The notes beneath the pieces were generated by a model. That model saw nothing but the letters and a program-made list of their open reading frames with translations, was not told the DNA's origin and searched no databases. Shown one piece after another: positions 44,564 to 52,852 of a DNA stretch of 64,000 nucleotides. The position numbers were made by a program, and so were the translations under genes. The stretch comes from Bacteroidales bacterium (lineage in GTDB: Bacteria; Bacteroidota; Bacteroidia; Bacteroidales; Lentimicrobiaceae): assembly GCA_024636955.1 (NCBI GenBank), contig JAGXGB010000044.1, positions 1 through 64,000 on the forward strand. Reading direction: 5' to 3'. The first letter of the stretch is position 1. Every line of letters starts with the position of its first letter.

Positions 44564-47389
44564 ATGAGAATATCATTTACCAAAAAGAACCTTCTGTTAA
44601 CCGTAGCAATTATCCTCGGCACAATAACCACCACCACTGCCCAAAACCCAGAGCCGGTGGAAATGGAATGCAGTCACATTTGGCAGAAGAACACACTGGC
44701 AGCGTGTATTGGCGATAGGGGCATGTATGTTGGTGACTTGAACGGCAATGGCCGGGATGAGATGATTTTGGGCAATCACCGCATTTGGAATGTGCTGGAA
44801 TATATTCCGGCTTACCAGTCGTATGAGGTGATCTGGGGCAGCAATGAATATGATGAACTACATACTTTGGCTGTCGCCGACGCTGACAACGATGGCATCA
44901 ACGAGGTCCTTATCTTCTACAGTAACCATGATATTGACTTATACGATCTTACTACCCGCGAGCTGAAAGCCACTTATGAAATTGATGTCTATGGCTGGTA
45001 CTGGGGTGAAAATGTAATAGTTGCAGATGTTGACAACAACGGTTTGAATGAACTCATAGTAATACACAGCGATGGTATGACCTTTTTCAGGATCACCAAT
45101 GGCATTTGTACTAAGCTATTTGAAATGAACCAGGATGCCTCCGATGCCCGGTGCGGCGACATTGACGGCGACGGCCTCAACGAGCTGGTTTTAAATAATG
45201 GCACAGTATACAGAATTGAAAACGGAGTGCCTGAGTTAGTCTGGACTTTCCTGCCTCTTTCTGATTATTTCGGTCTCATTGAGCTTGCTGATATTGATAA
45301 CGATAACCTGCCTGAAATCATCAGTATTTACGACGGTTTCAAGGTATTTGACGGGGATACACAGGAAATAAAATGGCAAATACCGGGTGTTTGGGCTGAA
45401 GCACTAACAGTTGACAATATCGACAACACCGGTTTGCCCGAAATTATTTACATCGAAGACCAGTGGGGTGAGGTGGTGTGCCTGGAATCAAACGACGGCT
45501 CTGAACGTTGGAGAGTCGAAAATCCCGGACACGGTGCTACGAATATTAAAGTTTGTGATCCTGATGGTGATGGTAACAAGGAATTTGTGTTTGGTGAAGG
45601 GTGCACTTCATCTGCCCCCGACCATTTGTACGTATTTCAAATACCTGATCTTACACAAGAGTATGTGAGCCTATTTGATCACGGACAGTACAGGATCATA
45701 AGGGTGGCTGATGTTGATGCTGATGGTAGTAATGAACTAATTACCCTTAGCAGGGGAAGTGAAACCTATGGGTCAGGGATTATTTCAGTTTATAACGCTG
45801 AAAACAGGCAGTTGAAGTGGCGAAGCAACGATTCCCTAATACCAATTCAAAACTTCTCATTGATGGTTGCCATGGAAATTGCCGATGTTGATAACGATGG
45901 CGACCCTGAATATGTAATAGCCTCAGGCGATGGCTACTCACCGGCAATTTCAGTAATAAATGCACGTACACACCATGTTGATACAGTGAAAGTGTGGGAG
46001 GTATTTGGTGCTTCCCAGCCATTTTATGACCTCGCTATAGCCGACCTTAACAACGATGGCATCCTTGAATACATAGCTGTTTCTGAAGATAGCTTATCAA
46101 TCATCAATTCCCAAACCCTTCAAAAAACAAGAAATATTACCGATGCTTCCGTATATGACTTCACAAGTCCCGTTACAGGAAATATTGATGACGACGTCCA
46201 CATTGAACTGGTTTATATAAAACAACATGTTTTTGTAATGGATGGCGTTACCGAAGAGACCTGGGTATTGGAAACCGGCGACAGGTTTATCAATTGTTTC
46301 CTTTACGACTATGACCGCGACAGCGTGGCTGATATTATAGCCTCAACTTATGATGGCGACATATACAGCATCAATGGCATTACACACCAACCTACACTCA
46401 TCGCCAATATAGGCGAGGCGGTTTGGGACATGCATATGGCTGATATTACCGGCGATTCTGCTCCTGAAATTATATATACTTTCGGCAACACCCTGTATGT
46501 TCTTTATCCTGATGGAAGTGTCATCTATACAGTAATAAATGAACAAGCCATATATTCCAACATGGTAACCGAAATTACCGACTATAATAACGATGGGCGT
46601 GAAGAGATCTTCATTGGCACTACCTTTTATGTTCAGGAGCTAGATGCCGGGTGTTATGATTACTGTAATAACTTGTTTGCCGGTATGGAAGTCCATAATA
46701 CCTCGTGCTACACATCTAACGGCAGTGCCGTAGTATTCCCCACTGGCGGAACTGAGCCCTACAGTATTCTTTGGAGCAATGGCGACACAACTGCAGCCAT
46801 CGATTCATTGGCCGCAGGTACTTACCGGGTAATTGTAACTGATAGTCTGGCATGTACATACAGCCTTGAGTTTGCAATTGACGTGATAGAATTTATGATT
46901 GATACCGTACTCACCACACCTGATATATTAACAACCGTTGAATGTGAAGGAAGTGCTGTACTAAGCACTACCAATGGAACACCACCTTATGCCATTTTCA
47001 TGGATGGCCAATGGACCAACCTGGCTGACTCTGCGGTAACAGGTTTATGTGAAGGCGACTATCCGATCATGCTTCAGGATGCTAACGGTTGCACTGCAAG
47101 CACTACCGTAAATATCTATAGCGTGGTGGGCTTGCCTGAAAAGGATGCTTCGCTTGTTTTCAACATCTACCCCAACCCTGCCAGCGGCAGTGCCTGGCTA
47201 CAAACCGGCCTCACACCCAAAGCCGGCACCTATGTTATAATAAGCACACCATTGGGCGTCCCGCTTAAGCGGATTGAAATTAACGGCCAGCGCACACAGC
47301 TTGATGTATCACATCTGCCTAAAGGCATTTATTTGGTAACGCTTAGTAACACCAATGGATTGAGTACACGGAAGTTGATGGTGGATTGA
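44564..47389 (+). CDS. FG-GAP/VCBS-repeat T9SS surface protein with SprB-like modules
   Basis: A 941-residue secreted protein (signal peptide ending TTTTAQ). About ten FG-GAP-like propeller repeats fill residues 40-700. Their calcium loops DxDxDGxxE are visible as DADNDGINEVL, DIDGDGLNELV, DIDNDNLPEII, DPDGDGNKEFV and DVDADGSNELI. Two SprB-like modules follow (TSCYTSNGSAVVFPTGGTEP, ECEGSAVLSTTNGTPPYAIF), then VVGLPEK and the T9SS domain (FNIYPNPASGSAWLQTG). The last 200 residues match the layout of the partial gene at 1-619. Such proteins act in adhesion or polymer binding; the ligand is unknown. Confidence 0.9.
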   Translation: MRISFTKKNLLLTVAIILGTITTTTAQNPEPVEMECSHIWQKNTLAACIGDRGMYVGDLNGNGRDEMILGNHRIWNVLEYIPAYQSYEVIWGSNEYDELHTLAVADADNDGINEVLIFYSNHDIDLYDLTTRELKATYEIDVYGWYWGENVIVADVDNNGLNELIVIHSDGMTFFRITNGICTKLFEMNQDASDARCGDIDGDGLNELVLNNGTVYRIENGVPELVWTFLPLSDYFGLIELADIDNDNLPEIISIYDGFKVFDGDTQEIKWQIPGVWAEALTVDNIDNTGLPEIIYIEDQWGEVVCLESNDGSERWRVENPGHGATNIKVCDPDGDGNKEFVFGEGCTSSAPDHLYVFQIPDLTQEYVSLFDHGQYRIIRVADVDADGSNELITLSRGSETYGSGIISVYNAENRQLKWRSNDSLIPIQNFSLMVAMEIADVDNDGDPEYVIASGDGYSPAISVINARTHHVDTVKVWEVFGASQPFYDLAIADLNNDGILEYIAVSEDSLSIINSQTLQKTRNITDASVYDFTSPVTGNIDDDVHIELVYIKQHVFVMDGVTEETWVLETGDRFINCFLYDYDRDSVADIIASTYDGDIYSINGITHQPTLIANIGEAVWDMHMADITGDSAPEIIYTFGNTLYVLYPDGSVIYTVINEQAIYSNMVTEITDYNNDGREEIFIGTTFYVQELDAGCYDYCNNLFAGMEVHNTSCYTSNGSAVVFPTGGTEPYSILWSNGDTTAAIDSLAAGTYRVIVTDSLACTYSLEFAIDVIEFMIDTVLTTPDILTTVECEGSAVLSTTNGTPPYAIFMDGQWTNLADSAVTGLCEGDYPIMLQDANGCTASTTVNIYSVVGLPEKDASLVFNIYPNPASGSAWLQTGLTPKAGTYVIISTPLGVPLKRIEINGQRTQLDVSHLPKGIYLVTLSNTNGLSTRKLMVD

Positions 47390-47532
47390 GTACTCAACAA
47401 TTACCGTCTGTTTTTCTTCCATTGTCCACTAACGAACATTGAGGTATAAATACCGTACAGATTCATTTGCCTGTAATCGTGAAAATCTTGGCAAGTGCTT
47501 ATATATGTGGTTGTTGCGCATTTGGTATACTT

Positions 47533-47551
47533 TATGCTAATTAATAGCATA
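47533..47551. promoter_or_regulatory. Palindrome upstream of the FtsX-like permease gene
   Basis: TATGCTA - ATTAA - TAGCATA is a 7-base-pair inverted repeat 44 bases before the ATG. It is placed like an operator or a short leader hairpin. Confidence 0.4.
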
Positions 47552-47594
47552 TAAACCCGGTAAGGCGCTCAAGCAAACCACAACCACCTCCATC

Positions 47595-49928
47595 ATGCTA
47601 AAAATCTACATCAGGTCAGCTATTAGGGTTCTAATCAGGAACAGAAGCATTACGCTCATCAATATTGCCGGCCTGGCTATTGGCATGGCAATCTTTATTA
47701 TGATTGCCCTTTATGTAAGTAATGAATTAACGGGTGACAAGTATCACGTAAATCTCGAACGCATTGCGCGTGTTGAAACATCAGAGTTTGTTGCCCTGCC
47801 CATGCTCATGAAGAAAATGATTGGTACTGACCTGCCGGGAATAGAAAAGGTAGTCCGTATATCATACATGTATAATACAGCCTACCTATGGAACGGTAAG
47901 AACACGTTTAAAGTAAGTGATTTGCTTGTGGCCGACCCTGAAGTGCTTGATGTTTTCAGCTTCAACCTGGTAAAAGGTAATCCGGCAACAGCCCTTAAGG
48001 AACCGCGTTCCCTGGTTATATCTGAATCAAATGCCCGTAAGTTTTTTGGCGATGAAAATCCAATCGGGAAAACACTAAGGTATAACAGTACCTTCAACTT
48101 TGTAATTACCGGGGTTATGAGTGATCTGCCTTCAAACTCATCTATCTGGGCAGGTATGATCACCGGTGTTGATCTGGTAAAAGAGCTCGGCACGCCTGAT
48201 TATCTGGATGATTATAATGATTGGAGTCATTATGTATTTGTGCTTCTTTCTCCTAACGTTTCTTTAACAGAAGGCAGAACGCAGATCCATAACAAGTTAA
48301 ATAGGGAAATACAAGCCTTGATTGGTCAAAATGATTTTGTCATCGACTTTCGTCTAAACCCAATGAAGAGTCTGTATCTGAAAAAGGGAGCTCAAACCGA
48401 CAGTTTACAACATGGTTCCAAACAAGTTATCATAACCTATCTCGCAATCGGTTTATTTATATTACTTATAGCTATAGTAAATTTTATCAATCTCTCTAAT
48501 GCAGCTTCTTATAAAAGGAACCGGGAAATAGGGCTGAAAAAGATTGTGGGAGCCAGTAAAGGTTCTTTATTAGTTCAATTGCTTATTGAATCGGTATTGT
48601 TGAGTTTCATTTCGCTGGTGGTTGCATTGCTGCTTTTCCAGTTGCTATATCCACTTTTCAATAAATTAACCCTTGCCAATATCCATCCACGGGGTGTTTA
48701 TAATACCGCAGGTTTGCTTCTATGCGTAGGTTTAGCTTTTATTACAGGAATAACTGCAGGTTTGTATCCTGCTGTTTATCTGGCAAGGTTCAAACCCGCA
48801 TACATCCTGAAAGGGTCAACAGAAAGCAGTAGGTCGGGAATTTACACCCGCCGGTTACTATTGATGTTTCAGTTTGCAATCTCGGTTATCCTAATTATTT
48901 CAGCGTGGGTAATATATCACCAGGTGCATTACGCCCGAAACATGGAATTAGGTTTTAATAAGCAACACATCGTTTATTTCTCCGGTCGCGGAAACATCCC
49001 ATCTCATTACACTGCTTTCGCCGATGCAATAATGAAAATACCGGGCATACAACAAATCGGAGTTACATCAGCAATGCCGGGATATTCAAATATGACCTGG
49101 GGGCCGAAGGTAGATGGAATCGACAGGCGCTTTGATGCCATAGCATGCGATCCCGACTTTATTGAAATGCTTGAGCTGCAGCTTACTGAGGGACGCAATT
49201 TTATAAAAGGCTCTGAATCTGATATTAACAAAGCCTATATAGTGAACGAAACATTTGTTAAACAATTTGAGCTAAAGTCGCCTTTAGGCATCAGCGTAAG
49301 GGAAGGTAAAATTGTGGGCGTAGTAAAAGATTTCACTTATCAGAAGGCAAATAACATGATTGGCCCCATGGCAATGGTATATATGCCTGAATTAGCCCGA
49401 CTTATTAGTATAAAGATTTCCCCTCATCAGGTGCCTCAAACTATTGCATCCATTGAAAAAGTGTGGAACAACTTTGCACCCGGCGTTCCCTTTGAATATA
49501 GTTTCCTCGATGAATCATTTGATCGTCTTTACAAAAAAGAAGAAAGACTCTTTAACCTTTTCGGATACTTCTCACTACTTGCCGTAATAATTGCCTGTAT
49601 GGGCATTGCAGGCCTTGCCCTGTACACTGCCCGTATAAAAACCCGTGAAATAAGTATCCGTCGCGTTTACGGAGCACCTCAAAGTGCCATTGTAACCCTC
49701 ATGTTTAAAGAGTTCGTAATCTGGCTTCAGCTGGCCGGTATCATTGCCTGGCCTGCTTCATACTATATCATGAATGAATGGCTGAGCCAATTCGCTTATC
49801 ATATCCCAATCAAGTGGTGGATATTTATATCATCAACCATTGCGGCATCCCTGTTGGCGCTATCAGTTGTACTGTTTCATGCAATAAGAGTAATCCGAAC
49901 CAATCCTTCGGTGGTGTTCAGGACGTAG
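47595..49928 (+). CDS. MacB/FtsX-type ABC transporter permease
   Basis: A 777-residue membrane protein with the layout of Bacteroidota ABC permeases: first helix (SITLINIAGLAIGMAIFIMIALYV), a periplasmic MacB-like core domain, three helices (IITYLAIGLFILLIAIVNFI onward) with REIGLKKIVGASKGSLLVQ. A second core domain and a second FtsX helix set follow (LAVIIACMGIAGLALYTARI, REISIRRVYGAPQSAIVTLM). No ATPase, membrane fusion or outer membrane partner gene is adjacent, so they must be encoded elsewhere. Members export peptides, lipoproteins or drugs; the substrate is unknown here. Full length. Confidence 0.9.
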   Translation: MLKIYIRSAIRVLIRNRSITLINIAGLAIGMAIFIMIALYVSNELTGDKYHVNLERIARVETSEFVALPMLMKKMIGTDLPGIEKVVRISYMYNTAYLWNGKNTFKVSDLLVADPEVLDVFSFNLVKGNPATALKEPRSLVISESNARKFFGDENPIGKTLRYNSTFNFVITGVMSDLPSNSSIWAGMITGVDLVKELGTPDYLDDYNDWSHYVFVLLSPNVSLTEGRTQIHNKLNREIQALIGQNDFVIDFRLNPMKSLYLKKGAQTDSLQHGSKQVIITYLAIGLFILLIAIVNFINLSNAASYKRNREIGLKKIVGASKGSLLVQLLIESVLLSFISLVVALLLFQLLYPLFNKLTLANIHPRGVYNTAGLLLCVGLAFITGITAGLYPAVYLARFKPAYILKGSTESSRSGIYTRRLLLMFQFAISVILIISAWVIYHQVHYARNMELGFNKQHIVYFSGRGNIPSHYTAFADAIMKIPGIQQIGVTSAMPGYSNMTWGPKVDGIDRRFDAIACDPDFIEMLELQLTEGRNFIKGSESDINKAYIVNETFVKQFELKSPLGISVREGKIVGVVKDFTYQKANNMIGPMAMVYMPELARLISIKISPHQVPQTIASIEKVWNNFAPGVPFEYSFLDESFDRLYKKEERLFNLFGYFSLLAVIIACMGIAGLALYTARIKTREISIRRVYGAPQSAIVTLMFKEFVIWLQLAGIIAWPASYYIMNEWLSQFAYHIPIKWWIFISSTIAASLLALSVVLFHAIRVIRTNPSVVFRT

Positions 49929-49946
49929 GCACCCTGCAGGACGTAG

Positions 49947-49986
49947 CCCTCACCCCCCGGCCCCCTCCCCCAAAGGGGGATGGGGA
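49947..49986 (+). repeat. REP-like CCCTCACCCC hairpin
   Basis: CCCTCACCCCCCGGCC is followed by a CCCCCTCCCCC/GGGGGATGGGG stem with AAA loop. It belongs to the same family as 10816, 51821 and 52398. The preceding GGACGTAGCCC recurs at 54220. Confidence 0.75.
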
Positions 49987-50027
49987 GAAAAAACCACTTT
50001 TACCCTATATTTCACCGTATGATTTGA

Positions 50028-51383
50028 TTACATCATACCCAACACCTGATCAGGCAGGAAGATGTTATCCGCTGATTTCTTATTGCTTTTTAAAAATAGA
50101 ACCGGCACAATCTTCTTGTTTTGGCTGAATGGTAATTTGTTTGCCTTTTCTGATAGTATTCTGAGTAAGCGCTCAGTATTCTCATCCTCACTCCATTTGC
50201 ACTCACCTACCAGCAAGCTTTTACAATCGGCAGATAATGCTATAACATCTATTTCCAGTTGTTCATCACGGGAAATGTTCCCCCACCAGCGTGAGGCTAA
50301 ACCATATCGCTTACCCATAATTATCTGGCCACTTATCGCCCTGCGGCATAAAATCTCCCAATGCCATGATACATAGGAATTGAACCTCAGGGAAACTTCT
50401 TCCATTACAGCGTCTATTCTTCCCAGTTCTATCAATGACCTGTTGGGAACAACAAACCTGAAATAATAGTCCATAAAAGGACCGGCCACTTTGTGCAGCC
50501 CTTTTTTACTGTTACGCGGACTTTCGCCGAAAGGAATTTCACGCTCAAGATATCCAAGAGATATAAGCTTTTCTAATGGCCCTGAGAGGCTTGTAGCAGG
50601 CTTGTTTGCTCTCACAGCAATTTCTGATAATCGGTTTGCACCATTACCGATTAGCGAAAGCAGTGTAGATGCCTGCACAATATCACGCATGTCGTCAATA
50701 AACAATCGGTAAGGTTCTTCATAAAGTGTGCCCTGGGCATTAAGTAAATTGTACATGATGGCTTCCTGAAGCGAATTGCTTTGGAGGCGAATCTCCCAGT
50801 ACCGCGGCACCCCTCCCCAAACTGCATATTCTTCAACTGCCTGAGGAGCTGAACATTCCAAAACTTCCTGAAAATACCTGATATGAATGGGCGCAAGTTT
50901 TAATATCTGACTGGCCCGCCCATACAATGGAGATGAGGAATCAAGCGTAAGACCTTTCATAAGCTGTTGCGAGGACCCGCAGATGATAATATTATATTTG
51001 AGCTTTTTTGAATCCACCAGCTTTTGCATTAAAGCAGGAAGTTCAGGTGAACTCTTAGCCAAATAAGGAAACTCATCAAGGCAAAGGGTAAAACGCTCGC
51101 TGGTGCGAATATTGAGGGCTTCGAAGAGTGCATACCAGTCGGGATAAATTACATGATCAAAACCCTCAAACAGCAGCCCTATTTCTTTAGCAAGCAATGC
51201 AACCTGATGCGAAGGCTCGGTTTGGTCAGCCATATAATACACATCCGAAGATGAAAGCACCTTTTTTATAAGGGTCGACTTCCCTAACCGCCTGCGGCCA
51301 TAAACTACTACCAATGATGGCGATTCACCACTCAAAGCCGTTTCCAGCCTCTTTTTCTCTTCAATTCTGTCAACAAATTTCAT
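50028..51383 (-). CDS. AAA/ATPase_2-family ATPase with DUF234/PD-(D/E)XK-like C-terminus
   Basis: A 451-residue protein: Walker A GRRRLGKSTL (residues 29-38), Walker B FTLCLDEFPYL (Asp103, Glu104), sensor ICGSSQQLM and a winged helix (LSEIAVRANKPATSLSGPLEKLISLGYLER). The tail LEIDVIALSADCKSLLVGECKW fits a PD-(D/E)XK nuclease core (E-D...ECK). Such ATPases are numerous in Bacteroidota and archaea and their role is not settled; mobility, defence or STAND-like signalling have been suggested. Its promoter contains an inverted repeat that also exists as a solo copy at 42913. Monocistronic. Confidence 0.88.
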   Translation of the reverse strand: MKFVDRIEEKKRLETALSGESPSLVVVYGRRRLGKSTLIKKVLSSSDVYYMADQTEPSHQVALLAKEIGLLFEGFDHVIYPDWYALFEALNIRTSERFTLCLDEFPYLAKSSPELPALMQKLVDSKKLKYNIIICGSSQQLMKGLTLDSSSPLYGRASQILKLAPIHIRYFQEVLECSAPQAVEEYAVWGGVPRYWEIRLQSNSLQEAIMYNLLNAQGTLYEEPYRLFIDDMRDIVQASTLLSLIGNGANRLSEIAVRANKPATSLSGPLEKLISLGYLEREIPFGESPRNSKKGLHKVAGPFMDYYFRFVVPNRSLIELGRIDAVMEEVSLRFNSYVSWHWEILCRRAISGQIIMGKRYGLASRWWGNISRDEQLEIDVIALSADCKSLLVGECKWSEDENTERLLRILSEKANKLPFSQNKKIVPVLFLKSNKKSADNIFLPDQVLGMM

Positions 51384-51388
51384 AGCTC

Positions 51389-51435
51389 AAACATTATGGA
51401 GTACAAAAATAATGTTTCTGCTACATAAATGCAAA
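51389..51435 (-). promoter_or_regulatory. ATPase promoter with overlapping 9-base inverted repeat
   Basis: On the minus strand TTTG (51432-51435), a 20-base gap and TATTTTTG (51404-51411) form a textbook -33/-7 promoter. AAACATTAT and ATAATGTTT, 11 bases apart (51389-51397 and 51409-51417), straddle the -7 box and presumed start point, as an autorepressor site would. Confidence 0.75.
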
Positions 51436-51511
51436 ATTCTCATTAATATGCTTAACCAAAAATTACACTGTATTACCCAATGTTGACCTGGCATTAAAGA
51501 GTGAGTTGACT

Positions 51512-51724
51512 CTACGATGAAATTTCATTAACACGGAAAGAAACCTTACATATTACGCCGTACGATTTTATTTTGCCGTCTTTTACATGCACCTTCATGT
51601 CCTTAACATACACGGAATCAATATCGCGTATTGTTTTTGATACCTCTGTAACTGCTTGTTGTATTGCATCTTCAATTCCCACCTCAGAGGAGGCGATAAC
51701 TTCAATAACTTTTACGATTGCCAT
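51512..51724 (-). CDS. Dodecin-family flavin-binding protein
   Basis: A 70-residue protein with the dodecin pattern: VKVIEVIASSEVGIEDAIQQAVTEVSKTIRDIDSVYVKDMKVHVKDGKIKSYGVICKVSF. Dodecins form hollow dodecamers that store flavins. The position often taken by a flavin-stacking tryptophan appears to be a tyrosine or valine here (SVYVKDM), so affinity or ligand may differ. Single gene between two repeat-bearing spacers. Confidence 0.88.
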   Translation of the reverse strand: MAIVKVIEVIASSEVGIEDAIQQAVTEVSKTIRDIDSVYVKDMKVHVKDGKIKSYGVICKVSFRVNEISS

Positions 51725-51820
51725 AACATATATTAATTTAAAAGTGAATAATGTTAGTATAACCTTCGCTTGATAAAATTGTTTGTTATGAAACTAACCC
51801 TCACCAGAAAGAAATGGAAA

Positions 51821-51855
51821 CCCCCTCACCTTCCCTCCCATTGTAGAAGGGAGGA
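51821..51855 (+). repeat. REP-like hairpin (degenerate)
   Basis: CCCTCACCTTCCCTCCC, a spacer, then GAAGGGAGGATGAAG gives a CCTCCC/GGGAGG stem. It is a degenerate member of the CCCTCACCCC family. Confidence 0.6.
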
Positions 51856-51868
51856 TGAAGAGCCTTCA

Positions 51869-51948
51869 TATATATAGAGTTGCAATTACAGCCGATATCC
51901 CATCGACTGCAGCATTTATATCCAAGATGTCAATGAACTTCAATTTAT
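51869..51948. repeat. Duplicated spacer block, copy 1
   Basis: TATATAGAGTTGCAATTACA and the following 60 bases are repeated with scattered differences at 57271-57349. On the minus strand both copies can be read as similar short peptides ending AVIATLYI, but neither has an open frame long enough to call a gene. Confidence 0.85.
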
Positions 51949-51959
51949 TAGACAAGTAT

Positions 51960-52055
51960 AAAGGCTAAAGGCTAAAGGCTAAAGTATAAAGTGGGGTTTG
52001 TTCCCAGAACCCAGAACTCAGAACCAATCTATGCCCTATGCCCTATGCCCTATGC
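51960..52055 (+). repeat. Heptamer arrays GGCTAAA, CCCAGAA and CCCTATG
   Basis: Three GGCTAAA words (51961-51981) lead into GTATAAAGTGGGGTTTG, then CCCAGAA words (52004-52025), then three CCCTATG words ending near 52055. The first two parts match the order found at 23222-23300. Confidence 0.85.
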
Positions 52056-52060
52056 TAATA

Positions 52061-52192
52061 CAATTATGATGCAATCATACCCGATTATTGAAATTGTCCG
52101 GCGTTGTCCACCCCTTGTCAGGTTTTGGCAGTTAAATAACTGACATGATCACTGCCACAGGGTGGACATGTCCGGACAGGTACCTGACAATA
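52061..52192. repeat. Modular inverted-word element A
   Basis: Leader ATTATGATGC. Left words TTGTCCGG, TTGTCCACCC and TTGTCAGG start at 52094, 52104 and 52115. The core is TTTTGGCAGTTAAATAACTG. Right words GGGTGGACA, CCGGACA and CCTGACAA have GGACA/TGACA starts at 52164, 52174 and 52185. Every left word has its complement on the right with the same 10/11-base pitch. It is related to elements B (52192) and C (57391). Confidence 0.75.
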
Positions 52193-52363
52193 AGGCAATT
52201 TTGATGCTAAAGCGATAAAAAAATGGAAATGATACCTTTTGATACCCTGTGTCATGTTTTTTGGCAGAAAACAACTGACACGGGAACTGACACGAAGGTA
52301 TCAAAGGGTATCAAAAGGTATCAAACGGTATAGAATGTGACGTTTTGGCAGGTATTATTCCGG
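52192..52363. repeat. Modular inverted-word element B (GATACC/GGTATC words)
   Basis: Leader TTTGATGCTAAAG. Left words GATACC are at 52231 and 52241. The core is TTTTTTGGCAGAAAA, followed by two ACTGACACG words 12 bases apart (52274, 52286). Right words GGTATCAAA are at 52297, 52307 and 52317, plus GGTAT at 52327, an exact 10-base period. The 17 bases GATACCTTTTGATACCC have a perfect complement on the right. It ends TTTTGGCAGGTATTATTCCG. Confidence 0.85.
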
Positions 52364-52397
52364 CGAGTAAAATGCGAATGCAGCCTGGTGGAATATC

Positions 52398-52439
52398 ACC
52401 TCATCCCCCCCGCCCCTTCTCCTCAAGTGAGAAGGGGAG
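52398..52439 (+). repeat. REP-like hairpin in front of the racemase remnant
   Basis: CCTCATCCCCCCCGCC is followed by the 9-base-pair stem CCCCTTCTC/GAGAAGGGG. It occupies the place where the racemase N-terminus should be encoded, and is translated as PHPPRPFSSSEKGS in the ORF track. Confidence 0.75.
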
Positions 52440-52461
52440 CTTCAAAACCGAAAGCGGTGAA

Positions 52462-52773
52462 ATGAACTATCCTGAGATCATCATTTACAGCGTTAACATG
52501 GCAGAATTCCTGGCACCTATGAAACGAAAGGACTGGGATGATGCAGCCGCTTACCTGCTGGAGAAGATAAGGGCACTGAAACTTGCCGGTGCCGATTTTG
52601 CCGCCATTAGTGCCAATACCCCTCACCTGCTTTTTGAGAAGATCAAGGCCGATTCACCCCTGCACCTGATAAGTATCGTGGAAGCAACACGCGAAGAGGC
52701 GTACGTCATTTTGAGCTCGCTATTGGGCGAAAGGAGGAATCTCATAATTACTGAGCATTATTGCTTTATTTAA
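52462..52773 (+). pseudogene. Aspartate/glutamate racemase fragment
   Basis: The frame reads IIIYSVNMAEFLAPMKRKDW, DDAAAYLLEKIRALKLAGADFAAISANTPHLLFEKI and SPLHLISIVEATREEA. This is the stretch that follows the first beta-alpha unit in the Asp/Glu racemase family. The N-terminal GxIGG region is missing, replaced by a REP-like hairpin. After TREEA the chain runs out within 20 residues, where about 120 more are expected. The position of a catalytic cysteine in many relatives is serine here (SANTPH). It is therefore a relic; the ORF-track start at 52345 lies in repeat sequence. It sits between repeat element B and a duplicated promoter block. Confidence 0.75.
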
Positions 52774-52792
52774 AACACTTTTATATATTTGC
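52751..52792 (+). promoter_or_regulatory. Duplicated promoter block, copy 1
   Basis: CTGAGCATTATTGCTTTATT to TATATATTTGC, with -7 box TATATTTG at 52784-52791. It matches 57578-57619 over 42 bases with three differences. It would drive the secreted protein gene at 52853. Confidence 0.8.
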
Positions 52793-52852
52793 CGGAACTA
52801 ATAATCTTCAATTGAGGATAATTAGAAACATATGCAATTAAATACAAGCAAG

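Noticed and set aside
52345-52461. N-terminal 39 residues of the ORF-track call at 52345
   Set aside because: They come from element B's end and the REP-like hairpin, not from a protein; the homologous part begins at about 52462.
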